Of a stretch of 64,000 nucleotides of DNA, positions 15,560 through 24,034 are shown piece after piece. The stretch's first letter is position 1, and every line of letters begins with the position of its first letter. Source of the stretch: Chloroflexota bacterium (GTDB taxonomy: Bacteria; Chloroflexota; Dehalococcoidia; Lucifugimonadales; Lucifugimonadaceae); contig JAQBVG010000002.1 in the NCBI GenBank assembly GCA_027623655.1, positions 1-64,000 of the forward strand. The letters are read 5' to 3'. Under the pieces are notes generated by a model. That model had not been told where the DNA came from, did not search any database, and saw only the letters and a program-made list of their open reading frames with translations. The position numbers were made by a program, and so were the translations under genes.

Positions 15560-16327
15560 ATGCCTGCCAGCTCAAAAATACGGCTTGATCAACTCGTAGT
15601 GCAACTTGGACTCGCCCCTGACATCAGGGAAGCAGGTGCGCTTGTCATGGCAGGCAAAGTTGTCGTTGTTGGAGAACGGGCATCGCCAACGCCGGGCATG
15701 CAGGTTCAATCAGACGTCGAGATAACCGTTGCTCCAGAGAAACAGTTTGTTTCCCGTGGCGGAGAGAAGCTTGCCTATGCGCTGGACTCGTTCGGTATCG
15801 ACGTAGAAGGCGCAGTTTGTCTCGACGTCGGGGCGTCAACCGGGGGATTCACCGACTGCCTGTTGCAGAACGGAGCGAAACGCGTCTACGCAGTTGATAC
15901 GGGCCGAGGGCAATTGCACCAACGGTTGGTGCACGATCAGCGGGTCATTAGCATGGAACGCACAAATATTGCAGAGGGAGTTGAACTTCCAGAATCGATA
16001 GATTTCGTCGTCGCCGACGTTTCATTCACTTCTTTGAAAACTGTGTTGCCGTCGGCTTTTGAACACTTTGCCAGGTCAGGTGGTTCCACCGACTCGGGGC
16101 GTGCTGTTGTGCTTTTAAAACCCCAGTTCGAGGCGAAGAGAACAGAAGTGCCACGTGGAGGGGTAGTTGTCGATCCGATCGTTCACGCAGCGGTGATAGG
16201 GCGTTTCGTTAGGTGGGCTGGTGAATCTGGAGTTCGGATCAGAAACCTGAAGAGTTCAGGGATACTGGGAGACAAGGGAAACCGCGAGTTTCTTCTGCAT
16301 CTTCAGTACTCACCACCAGTCGGTTGA
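15560..16327 (+). CDS. tlyA: TlyA-family rRNA 2'-O-methyltransferase
   Basis: TlyA methylates 2'-O of cytidines in 16S and 23S rRNA; older literature calls it hemolysin A. The 255-residue product has an N-terminal S4 RNA-binding domain (KIRLDQLVVQLGLAPDIREA, VMAGKVVVVGERASPTPGMQV), the linker FVSRGGEKLAYALDSFGIDV, and a FtsJ-like SAM domain (VCLDVGASTGGFTDCLLQNG, YAVDTGRGQLHQRL, DFVVADVSFTSLKTVLP, LLKPQFEA). It is divergent from the UbiA-family gene and about 170 bases upstream of purF. Confidence 0.93.
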   Translation: MPASSKIRLDQLVVQLGLAPDIREAGALVMAGKVVVVGERASPTPGMQVQSDVEITVAPEKQFVSRGGEKLAYALDSFGIDVEGAVCLDVGASTGGFTDCLLQNGAKRVYAVDTGRGQLHQRLVHDQRVISMERTNIAEGVELPESIDFVVADVSFTSLKTVLPSAFEHFARSGGSTDSGRAVVLLKPQFEAKRTEVPRGGVVVDPIVHAAVIGRFVRWAGESGVRIRNLKSSGILGDKGNREFLLHLQYSPPVG

Positions 16328-16356
16328 AAAAGGCATCAAGAAATTCATGAGTCGCG

Positions 16357-16386
16357 TTGACCGTCTCAGTTCAGGCAGGTTAAAAT
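16357..16386 (+). promoter_or_regulatory. Candidate sigma70 promoter for purF
   Basis: TTGACC (16357-16362) and TAAAAT (16381-16386) are separated by 18 bases, close to the -35/-10 consensus. It lies about 110 bases before the purF start in the tlyA-purF interval. Confidence 0.5.
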
Positions 16387-16496
16387 TAGTAGTTCAGTCG
16401 TCGATTATTTCGGGAGATATTTGACACTGCTGACATCGTCGACGCAATTTAGCGTCACGACAAATAGAACGGACCGAGCCAATCCTCGATGAGCCT

Positions 16497-17942
16497 TTGT
16501 CAGAGTCTCAAAGCCCGATCAACATCGAATCGAACGACAAGCCGCACGAGGCGTGTGGAATCGTCGGCGCATTTGTACCCGGCGAGAGCATAGCTCGCAC
16601 CACATTTTTCGGTCTGTTTGCGCTGCAACATCGTGGTCAGGAAAGCGCGGGAATCGCAACTTCTACCGGCGATCGGATTCACCTCAAGGCGCAAATGGGC
16701 CTTGTATCGCAGGTTTTCCGAGAAGAAACGATGGCGGGCCTTCCTGGTCATCTGGGTATCGGCCACACACGATACTCAACGATGGGTGGAAGCAAGGAGT
16801 ACAACGCTCAGCCATTGCTGGCCAACGGCCCGCGCGGCCAGATTGCCGTCGGGCACAACGGGAACGTGATTAACGCCGCCGAGTTACGCATCGAGATGGC
16901 GGAAGAGTACGGCTCAGTTTTCGACAAGACTTCAGACACCGAGGTCATCGCCGAGATTTACGCCAAGGCTCCCGGTAGCGATTGGTTCGAGGTGTCGGCC
17001 TACGCCATGCGCAGGCTCAAGGGCGCGTACTCGCTGGTAATCATGACGAAAGATCAGTTGATTGCCGTACGCGATCCGCTCGGGATACGCCCGCTATGCC
17101 TCGGCAAGTTGAACGGCGGGTGGATAGTCGCATCTGAAACAGCCGCGCTGGACAACCTCGGAGCCGAATTTGTAAGAGAACTCGGACATGGCGAAACCGT
17201 CGTCATCGATAAAGACGGTGTTAAATCGAAGATTTGGTCTGGCACACGGTCGAACCACGCGATGTGCGTATTCGAGCAGATATATTTCGCCCGACCCGAC
17301 AGCCTTCTAAACGGCGAACTTGCGTACGAAACTCGAAAGAGATTGGGCGCTGAGGTGTACCGCGAGCACCCTGTCGACGCCGATATAGTTGTTGGAATCC
17401 CCGACTCCTCGACACCACATGCTGTCGGGCTGGCTGCAGCCGCCAAGATCCCCTACACCGAGGCGATCATTCGAAATCGTTACGTTGGGCGTACCTTCAT
17501 CCAACCTGATCAAAAATCGCGTTCAGAAGGCGTGCAGACCAAGTTCAATCCGATGCGTGGAGTTATCGAAGGGAAGCGACTGCTGGTAGTCGATGACTCT
17601 ATCGTACGCAGTACTACGATCACCCAGGTAGTCAAGATGCTGCGTAGGGCTGGTGCGAAGGAGATCCATGTCCGGGTCGCTTCGCCACCAATAAAGTCGA
17701 CCTGTCACTTCGGTGTAGACATGGCCACGCTGGGTCAGCTAATTGCAGCGAACATGACCGTCGAAGAAATACGAGACTACATCGGCGCCGACTCTCTGGC
17801 TTACCTGTCGGTCGAGGGACTATTGAGAGCGGTACGAGCGCCGGACAACGCCTATTGCACCGGGTGTTTTACAGGTAATTATCCGATTCCAGTTCAGCTT
17901 GAAATGAACAAGCTTGGATTCGAAGTCGCCCCGGGCGTTTAG
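16497..17942 (+). CDS. purF: Amidophosphoribosyltransferase
   Basis: PurF catalyses the first committed step of purine synthesis, PRPP plus glutamine to 5-phosphoribosylamine. The 481-residue precursor starts at TTG 16497; Cys20 in HEACGIVGAF is the N-terminal nucleophile exposed after propeptide removal. Glutaminase motifs (FGLFALQHRGQESAGIAT, GHTRYSTMGG) are followed by the PRPP loop LLVVDDSIVRSTT. The C-terminal YCTGCFTGNYP cysteine pair marks the Bacillus-type Fe-S enzyme. It begins a purF-purM-purH group on this strand. Confidence 0.96.
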   Translation: MSESQSPINIESNDKPHEACGIVGAFVPGESIARTTFFGLFALQHRGQESAGIATSTGDRIHLKAQMGLVSQVFREETMAGLPGHLGIGHTRYSTMGGSKEYNAQPLLANGPRGQIAVGHNGNVINAAELRIEMAEEYGSVFDKTSDTEVIAEIYAKAPGSDWFEVSAYAMRRLKGAYSLVIMTKDQLIAVRDPLGIRPLCLGKLNGGWIVASETAALDNLGAEFVRELGHGETVVIDKDGVKSKIWSGTRSNHAMCVFEQIYFARPDSLLNGELAYETRKRLGAEVYREHPVDADIVVGIPDSSTPHAVGLAAAAKIPYTEAIIRNRYVGRTFIQPDQKSRSEGVQTKFNPMRGVIEGKRLLVVDDSIVRSTTITQVVKMLRRAGAKEIHVRVASPPIKSTCHFGVDMATLGQLIAANMTVEEIRDYIGADSLAYLSVEGLLRAVRAPDNAYCTGCFTGNYPIPVQLEMNKLGFEVAPGV

Positions 17943-18118
17943 TTTCCGGCAACCCCTCGGCGAAACAACCGCCGGGTATCGGGTCCTTTCAAGGCGTTTA
18001 GAAGGGACTTTGTACTCGGCAATCCCGCCTGGCAAACGTATACTTGTGGCCTGGTAATTTGGCGCCCGAAAATGGCTGGCGCAGCCCGATATGAATATCC
18101 CCACGAAGGCCCCGACGC

Positions 18119-19156
18119 ATGACTGAACGCCCGGCTGGAAAGACCTACGCTGATGCCGGCGTAGATCTCGACGCAGCTGCCTCAGTCAAGAACACCATAA
18201 AGAGTATTGCCGCTGCGACTCTGGGTAGCGCGGTGGTCGCGGGTCCAGGTGGGTTTGGTGGGGTGATCGACCCCGATCCAGCTGGCGACACCCTGCTTGT
18301 CGCGAGTACCGATGGGGTTGGCACGAAGCTTCGCATCGCAGATGCCCTAGGTAGACACGATACCGTTGGCGCCAGCATCGTTAATCACTGCATCAACGAT
18401 ATTTTACCCGCCGGTGCACGTCCTCTTTTCTTTCTTGACTACATCGGTCTCAGCCGGTTCGATCCCGTCAAGATTGCCGAGATCGTGTCTGGATTGGCGA
18501 AAGCATGCTCGGCGGCCGGCTGTGCTCTGCTTGGCGGCGAAACCGCCACGATGCCCGACATTTACCGTGGCAATGATTACGATCTCGCAGGCTTTATCGT
18601 TGGAACGGTTCGCAAGGATGCTCTGTTGAGGCCAGAAAACACACGAGCCGGCGACGTGATCCTCGGTCTGGCATCTGACGGCCTCCACACCAACGGGTAT
18701 TCACTGGTCCGATCGGTGTTCGATACAGACGCTAACCCTTCGGTGCTCGCAACCAACGTTCCCGAAACTTCTCACACTCTTGGCGAGATGCTTTTGCGCC
18801 CTCATCTCAGTTACCTCGACGCCATTGGACCGGTGCTCGACAGGATTCGCGGACTTGGCCATATTACCGGTGGTAGCTTCTACAAAAACATTTCCCGTGC
18901 TCTCGCCGACGGTCTTGGGGCAGACGTCGATATCTCGACGTGGGCCGTTCCACCGCTTTTCAACTTCATCCAGGAGACAGGGCGGATAGACGACAGGGAA
19001 ATGTTCCGAGTATTCAACATGGGTGTGGGTATGACGATCATCGTCGAACCTGGTCTGGCCGACGATGTCCTGAACAGTGTCCCCGGAGCATTCCGCATCG
19101 GCGATGTGGTGGAGCGCATGCCGGGTGAAGAGCGTACGAAATTGATCGGGTTGTAG
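18119..19156 (+). CDS. purM: Phosphoribosylformylglycinamidine cyclo-ligase
   Basis: PurM closes the imidazole ring, forming aminoimidazole ribonucleotide with ATP. The 345-residue product has TYADAGVDLDAA at the start, the conserved substrate and nucleotide blocks LLVASTDGVGTKLRIADALG, NDILPAGARPLFFLDYIG, CALLGGETATMPDIY, and DVILGLASDGLHTNGYSLVR. Length is normal for the family. A 176-base gap separates it from purF and contains a TATACT box at 18039-18044 but no well-spaced -35, so an internal promoter is possible. purN, often next, is absent. Confidence 0.96.
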   Translation: MTERPAGKTYADAGVDLDAAASVKNTIKSIAAATLGSAVVAGPGGFGGVIDPDPAGDTLLVASTDGVGTKLRIADALGRHDTVGASIVNHCINDILPAGARPLFFLDYIGLSRFDPVKIAEIVSGLAKACSAAGCALLGGETATMPDIYRGNDYDLAGFIVGTVRKDALLRPENTRAGDVILGLASDGLHTNGYSLVRSVFDTDANPSVLATNVPETSHTLGEMLLRPHLSYLDAIGPVLDRIRGLGHITGGSFYKNISRALADGLGADVDISTWAVPPLFNFIQETGRIDDREMFRVFNMGVGMTIIVEPGLADDVLNSVPGAFRIGDVVERMPGEERTKLIGL

Positions 19157-19210
19157 ATACTCGAGTGGCAAGACCGCGGTGCCTAGATCAGTGAAGGGTA
19201 CAAAACCAAG

Positions 19211-20767
19211 TTGAAGGCGCTTCTTTCTGCGTACGACCGAACCGGGCTGGTTGACTTCGCGCGGGTACTGGCAGCTGCAGGGACCGAGTTGATCAGCACG
19301 GGCGGTACGGCAAACGAACTTAGAAATGCCGGATTGACCATCACTGAGGTTGCCGACGTGACCGGGTCTCCAGAAATACTCGACGGTCGGGTCAAAACTC
19401 TGCATCCCCGGATCCACGGGGGGTTACTCGGTAAGCGAAGCAACCCTGGCCACGTGGCGGAAATGAAGGAACAGGGCATTGAGGGAATCGACGTTGTAGT
19501 GAACAACCTCTACCCGTTCCAGCAGACTATTGCTAATCCCGACGTAACAATCGACGAGGCACTGGAGAATATCGACATCGGCGGTCCGGCCATGACACGG
19601 GCAGCTGCAAAAAACTTTCCTGACGTGATTATCGTTGTAGACCCGGCAGACTACGCCAGGGTGGGCGAGATGATCTCGTCAGGGGCTGGCGTACCGATGG
19701 CGGAGCGTCGCCGACTTTCCGCAAAGGCGTTTCAGCATGTAGCGGCTTACGACACGCTGATCTCGGCATATCTACGAGAGCCTGAGACAAACGGTGAGAA
19801 CAAATTGGCGCTCTTTCCGGAAGAGATAACTTTCGGTTGGACCCGGGTTGCAATTCCGCGCTACGGCGAGAATCCGCACCAGGCCGGTGGAATCTATGCG
19901 ACGCCCGGCGAAAAGGGTGGGATCGTCAACGCGAAGAAGCTGCATGGCATCGACATGTCGTACCTCAACTACTTCGATGCCGACGCAGCCTGGGTCTCGG
20001 CAAATTCGTTCGACTCGCTGTTAGCTAGCGGGCAACACTGTGTTTCTATCGTGAAGCACGCTAATCCGTGCGGTCTCGCGATCGATGACAGCCAGGCCGA
20101 GGCCTATCGCAAGGCACTTGCCGGAGATCCTATATCTGCGTTCGGTGGGATCGTGGGATTCAGTTCGATCGTGACGGCAGAGACTGCCGATGCGATGCGG
20201 GGTCTCTTGCTCGACGTGATTGTCGCCCCGGGTTACGAACCGGAAGCCCTCGAAATATTCAAGAAGCGCAAGAGGACCCGAGTCCTCCAGGCAGAACCAT
20301 CAGCAACGCCGCTACTAACTGTGCGTAACGTCACCGGCGGCGCGTTGATCCAGCAACCCGACGCTATCGTAGAGGCTGCATCAACGTGGAAAGTCGTCAC
20401 TGAGAAAACCCCAACGGAACAGCAATTGGCCGACATGGCATTTGCCTGGAAGGCCTGCCAGCTCGTTCATTCAAACGCCATCGTGTTCGCGAAGGATTCG
20501 ATGCTTACGGGCATGGGCGCAGGCCAACCGAACAGGGCGATTAGCGTCTATCTAGCGGGTCGGGCCGCAGGTGAAAACGCGCACGGTTGCGTGATGGCAA
20601 GCGATGCTTTCTTCCCCTTCCCCGACGGAATTGAAACCGCTGCGGCGGCAGGCGCTGTCGCGATTGTTCAACCAGGTGGATCTGTGAAGGACGCCGAGGT
20701 AATTGAGGCCGCCGACCGCCTTGGACTTGTGATGCTGTTTACAGGCACCCGACACTTCTACCACTAG
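19211..20767 (+). CDS. purH: Bifunctional AICAR transformylase/IMP cyclohydrolase
   Basis: PurH performs the last two steps to IMP. The 518-residue protein, from TTG 19211 (MKALLSAYDRTGLVDFARVL), has an N-terminal MGS-like cyclohydrolase domain (STGGTANELRNAG, DGRVKTLHPRIHGGLL) and a C-terminal transformylase domain (RYGENPHQAGG, VKHANPCGLA, AFGGIVGFSS, AWKACQLVHSNAIVFAKD, GMGAGQPNR, DAFFPFPDGIE). It follows purM by 54 bases without an intervening purN. The next gene, a glycosyltransferase, is 25 bases downstream, so they may be co-transcribed. Confidence 0.97.
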   Translation: MKALLSAYDRTGLVDFARVLAAAGTELISTGGTANELRNAGLTITEVADVTGSPEILDGRVKTLHPRIHGGLLGKRSNPGHVAEMKEQGIEGIDVVVNNLYPFQQTIANPDVTIDEALENIDIGGPAMTRAAAKNFPDVIIVVDPADYARVGEMISSGAGVPMAERRRLSAKAFQHVAAYDTLISAYLREPETNGENKLALFPEEITFGWTRVAIPRYGENPHQAGGIYATPGEKGGIVNAKKLHGIDMSYLNYFDADAAWVSANSFDSLLASGQHCVSIVKHANPCGLAIDDSQAEAYRKALAGDPISAFGGIVGFSSIVTAETADAMRGLLLDVIVAPGYEPEALEIFKKRKRTRVLQAEPSATPLLTVRNVTGGALIQQPDAIVEAASTWKVVTEKTPTEQQLADMAFAWKACQLVHSNAIVFAKDSMLTGMGAGQPNRAISVYLAGRAAGENAHGCVMASDAFFPFPDGIETAAAAGAVAIVQPGGSVKDAEVIEAADRLGLVMLFTGTRHFYH

Positions 20768-20792
20768 CCTAATCCCTGCTGACGTTATCGAA

Positions 20793-21527
20793 ATGCCAAC
20801 GACTGTCGACATCGTGATCCCGGTCCTCAATGAGGAGGTAGCGCTGCCGGTCTGCCTCGAAAAGTTGTACGCGTTCATAGCACAACACCCTGACCGGAAC
20901 TGGCGGGTCGTGGTTGCTGACAATGGCTCGACTGACAGAACGACAGCGATAGCGAACGAATTAGCAAGCCAGTATCAGGATCTTTCCATTTCACGACTTG
21001 AGTTGCGTGGCAGGGGCCGAGCGCTCAAACAGGCATGGACAATGAGTGACGCGGATGTTCGTCTCTACATGGATGTCGATTTATCGACCGATCTGAAAGC
21101 ATTGCCGAGTCTCGTAGGGGCGATCGCTGACGAGGGCTATGAGATTGCCATCGGTTCCCGACTTATGGCGGGATCCGAGGTTGTCAACCGGACACTGAAA
21201 CGTGAGATCACTTCCCGTGGATATAACGCATTGATCCACGTGTTGTTCCCATGCCCTGGATTTAGAGACGCTCAGTGCGGCTTTAAAGCCGTGTCGAAAC
21301 GTACCGCCGAGCAATTGGTGCCGCTCGCCAGGGATAACGCCTGGTTCTTCGATACCGAACTGCTGTTGCTGGCGAGGAAAGCCCGATACGCCATCAAAGA
21401 AATACCGGTCCACTGGGAGGATGACCCTGACACCCGGGTCAAAATCGTTTCAACCGCCTGGGAAGACATAAAAGGCCTGCTGAGACTGAGGTTCAAAGGG
21501 CGGCCGACACCATCATCGGCCACTTGA
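20793..21527 (+). CDS. Family 2 glycosyltransferase, dolichol-phosphate-mannose-synthase-like
   Basis: The 244-residue protein has a GT-A fold: VDIVIPVLNEEVALPVCLEK, the nucleotide-sugar strand VVVADNGSTDRTTAIA, the metal-binding DxD in LYMDVDLSTD (Asp94, Asp96), RGRGRALKQAW and the acceptor-side segment GFRDAQCGFKAVSKR. This set is typical of DPM1/ALG5-like enzymes that move a sugar from a nucleotide donor to a polyprenyl phosphate. There is no membrane segment, so the enzyme probably works at the inner membrane face. Donor and acceptor cannot be read from the sequence. Confidence 0.85.
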   Translation: MPTTVDIVIPVLNEEVALPVCLEKLYAFIAQHPDRNWRVVVADNGSTDRTTAIANELASQYQDLSISRLELRGRGRALKQAWTMSDADVRLYMDVDLSTDLKALPSLVGAIADEGYEIAIGSRLMAGSEVVNRTLKREITSRGYNALIHVLFPCPGFRDAQCGFKAVSKRTAEQLVPLARDNAWFFDTELLLLARKARYAIKEIPVHWEDDPDTRVKIVSTAWEDIKGLLRLRFKGRPTPSSAT

Positions 21528-21604
21528 CCATCATTTCCAACGCTAGCTACAGTTGTTTACCGCGCAATCGCAACTATGGCTTCGCAGCGCAATAGCATCA
21601 AAAT

Positions 21605-22606
21605 ATGACTACTCCCGGCGACTTTGAGATCGCACGCTCGGTTCTAACCGGGTACACCGCAGATAACGAACTTCACAGGGCGTTGACCATACTCCGAAAC
21701 GAGGGGGTCAACCCCGAAGTCGCGGTTGAGGTTACTGCCGACCGCGACGGGATATTCTGTGGCATCACGGAAGTAAAGACACTTCTTGGACGGGTGCTGC
21801 CTGAAACCGGGCGAGAGGTGTGGGCGCTCGACGAGGGAGCCTCAGTCTCCGCCGGAGAAGTGGCCCTGCGCATACGCGCACCATACGCATCGTTCGGCCT
21901 GTTCGAAACGGCGATTCTGGGCACACTTGCTTCTTGCACCGGCTGGGCGACAGCCGCGAATGAGTGCGTTCAAGCAGGGGACGGAATTCCGGTAATCGGC
22001 TACGGCGCTCGACACGTTCATCCGCAGGTGGTTGGCGTAATGGACTATTCGGCGGTCGTCGGACACTGCGTCTCGACCTCATCGGTCGTGGGCCAACAAC
22101 TCCACGGATTGACTCCTTCCGGGACCATGCCGCACTCGATGGTGCTGTTGCTGGGCGACACCGTTCGATCGATCCTGGCGTTCGACAAGCACATGCCACC
22201 CGAGGTTCCGCGAGTTGCCCTCGTCGACACCTTCAAAGACGAGGCCGAAGAGGCCCTGGGAGTTGCCAAGGCGCTTCGTGAGCGACTTCGAGGAATTCGC
22301 CTGGATACACCAAAGGAGCGCGGGGGCGTAACACCAGATCTGGTACATGAGATCAGAGCTCGGCTTGATCAGGGTGGTTACAACCAGGTCGATATTTTCG
22401 TTAGCGGGGGTATCACGCCGGACCGTATTCGGGAGTTCGTGAAGGCCCAGGCCCCGGTGAGTGCTTTCGCAGTCGGCTACTACATTGCCGCGGCAAGCCC
22501 GGTGTCCTTTGCTGCCGATATAAAGGAAATCGAAGGCAGAAACGTTGCGAAGCGCGGGCGTATCCCCGGTCTGTCGGTCAACTCGAGATTGGTTCGAGTA
22601 CTTTAG
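21605..22606 (+). CDS. pncB: Nicotinate phosphoribosyltransferase
   Basis: PncB converts nicotinate and PRPP to nicotinate mononucleotide, the entry to NAD salvage. The 333-residue product has the family's short archaeal/Gram-positive-like layout: VTADRDGIFCGITEVKTLL, the FGLFETAILGTLASCTGWAT helix, GARHVHPQVVGVMDY, SGTMPHSMVLLLGDT, VALVDTFKDEAEEAL and IRLDTPKERGG, then the phosphate-binding DIFVSGGITPDRI and AFAVGYYI. nadE lies 7 kb away in the same window, completing NAD synthesis from nicotinate mononucleotide together with an adenylyltransferase not seen here. It is convergent with tilS; the ends overlap by four bases. Confidence 0.88.
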   Translation: MTTPGDFEIARSVLTGYTADNELHRALTILRNEGVNPEVAVEVTADRDGIFCGITEVKTLLGRVLPETGREVWALDEGASVSAGEVALRIRAPYASFGLFETAILGTLASCTGWATAANECVQAGDGIPVIGYGARHVHPQVVGVMDYSAVVGHCVSTSSVVGQQLHGLTPSGTMPHSMVLLLGDTVRSILAFDKHMPPEVPRVALVDTFKDEAEEALGVAKALRERLRGIRLDTPKERGGVTPDLVHEIRARLDQGGYNQVDIFVSGGITPDRIREFVKAQAPVSAFAVGYYIAAASPVSFAADIKEIEGRNVAKRGRIPGLSVNSRLVRVL

Positions 22607-24024
22607 TCCGCTTTAATCAGTTCGAGTCTGATGACCACATCGTGGTGAGGCTGAACTTTCGCCCACTCGGCAACTCGAGATCCAGATACCCAGGCGATAC
22701 CTTTCGCTGACTCAACGATCGGCACACGGCCTCGCCATCGTTCGGGAACTCCCTCGCCTACGAAGAAATCCTGCAGTTTGACGCGAGGTTCCATTCCGAG
22801 CGGTTGAAATCGATCGCCGTCTTTTCGATTCCGCAGGGACGGCATCAATTGTTGTAACTCCGGCGATGCGAAGGTTGCCCACCGGCTGTCTGGCTTGAGT
22901 GACTCCGGTCGTGGAACTATTTCGGCGGTCACCGAGAAATGTTTGTCGAGCCGCGTAGTTCCAGGGACGGTCATGGTTGTGGAGGTGATCGAATCCGGGA
23001 AGGGGCAATCATCGTCGCCAGCGGATCGAAATCCGAACGTATCGCGGTCGACAAAGAACAAAACCCGGTTTGGAAGATCGAGCGAAGTGCCGCTCTGGCC
23101 GATGACCAGATCGACCATGGCCGAAACATGCTTTTGCTCAAGGTCCAGCCCGTGACCAAGGTGATCCTCGTAGGTTCGCATGAGTATTCTGGCGATCAGA
23201 GATCGTGGGAGACCTGTTAGCCTCGACCGTAAATAATGTCCAGGGTTTCCACGAAGATCAGCCAGGTAATTCTCGACGGTCCAATCGACGATTTCGAGGT
23301 CGCTCGACACATTTTCAGCAAGCCGTGCCAGTGCTTCAGTCGCCCCGGGAACCACTTCGGCCAGCCGCGGTAACACGTCCAGTCTGATTCGGTTACGGGT
23401 GTACACCCGGCTCTCGTTCGACTCGTCAGATACCGGCACGATTCCGATCTGAGAGCAGAACAGGGCACAGTCGACTTTTGAGATGCCCAGCATCGGGCGA
23501 ATAATCGTAAAACCAACGCTCGATCCGGGGAGTTTGAGTGTAGACCGAACGCTCATGCCTGCTATTCCTTTGAGACCCGATCCCCGGGAAGCATGGAGAA
23601 GCACCGTTTCCGCCTGATCGTCCCGGGTGTGCCCGGTCACAACACCCAGGGCAGAACGCGAAACGACAAGCTTTGAAAGTTCATTGTAACGCGCCTCGCG
23701 TGCCGCCAGCTCGATAGAAATGGCCCGGCTTTTTGCAACTGCCCTGGCGTCAACCTCAGAAACGATGAATTCGAGACCCAGGGATTCGGAAATTTGCCTG
23801 GCTCTCAACTGATCGTGATCCGATGACTCGGGACGAATCTTATGATTCACGTGAGCACTCAGCAACTTGAAATTGCGCTGTTCAGCAAGCTTGGACAGTC
23901 CGGCGAGAAGCGCTGAAGAGTCGGGTCCTCCCGAGAAGGCGACAATCAAACTTGCTCCGTCTGGAACGTTTGCGTGAGCCAGTCCTGCACTCAATTGCTC
24001 AAGGAATTTTGAGTCGATGAACAT
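22603..24024 (-). CDS. tilS: tRNA(Ile)-lysidine synthase
   Basis: TilS attaches lysine to C34 of the CAU-anticodon tRNA(Ile), switching it to AUA decoding; it is essential in nearly all bacteria. The 473-residue product has the PP-loop LIVAFSGGPDSSALLAGL (SGGPDS at 31-36), AREARYNELSKLV, GHTRDDQAETVLLHASRGSG and the tRNA-side YTRNRIRLDVLPRLAEV. The C-terminal TilS domain ends with MPSLRNRKDGDRFQPLGM, KLQDFFVGEGVPERWRGRVP and VSGSRVAEW. It follows the CorC-like gene by 10 bases. Confidence 0.95.
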   Translation of the reverse strand: MFIDSKFLEQLSAGLAHANVPDGASLIVAFSGGPDSSALLAGLSKLAEQRNFKLLSAHVNHKIRPESSDHDQLRARQISESLGLEFIVSEVDARAVAKSRAISIELAAREARYNELSKLVVSRSALGVVTGHTRDDQAETVLLHASRGSGLKGIAGMSVRSTLKLPGSSVGFTIIRPMLGISKVDCALFCSQIGIVPVSDESNESRVYTRNRIRLDVLPRLAEVVPGATEALARLAENVSSDLEIVDWTVENYLADLRGNPGHYLRSRLTGLPRSLIARILMRTYEDHLGHGLDLEQKHVSAMVDLVIGQSGTSLDLPNRVLFFVDRDTFGFRSAGDDDCPFPDSITSTTMTVPGTTRLDKHFSVTAEIVPRPESLKPDSRWATFASPELQQLMPSLRNRKDGDRFQPLGMEPRVKLQDFFVGEGVPERWRGRVPIVESAKGIAWVSGSRVAEWAKVQPHHDVVIRLELIKAD

Positions 24025-24034
24025 CGGGCTCTGG

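Noticed and set aside
17943-18000. GC-rich hairpin after purF (CGGCG-N7-CGCCG, about 17960-17977).
   Set aside because: The stem is short and no T-run follows; it is not a dependable terminator.
18701-19417. A 238-codon open frame antisense to purM, and a 282-codon plus-strand frame at 12709-13557 antisense to the Fe-S oxidoreductase.
   Set aside because: Both lie wholly opposite strongly conserved genes and have no recognisable motif; they are mirror frames caused by codon bias.
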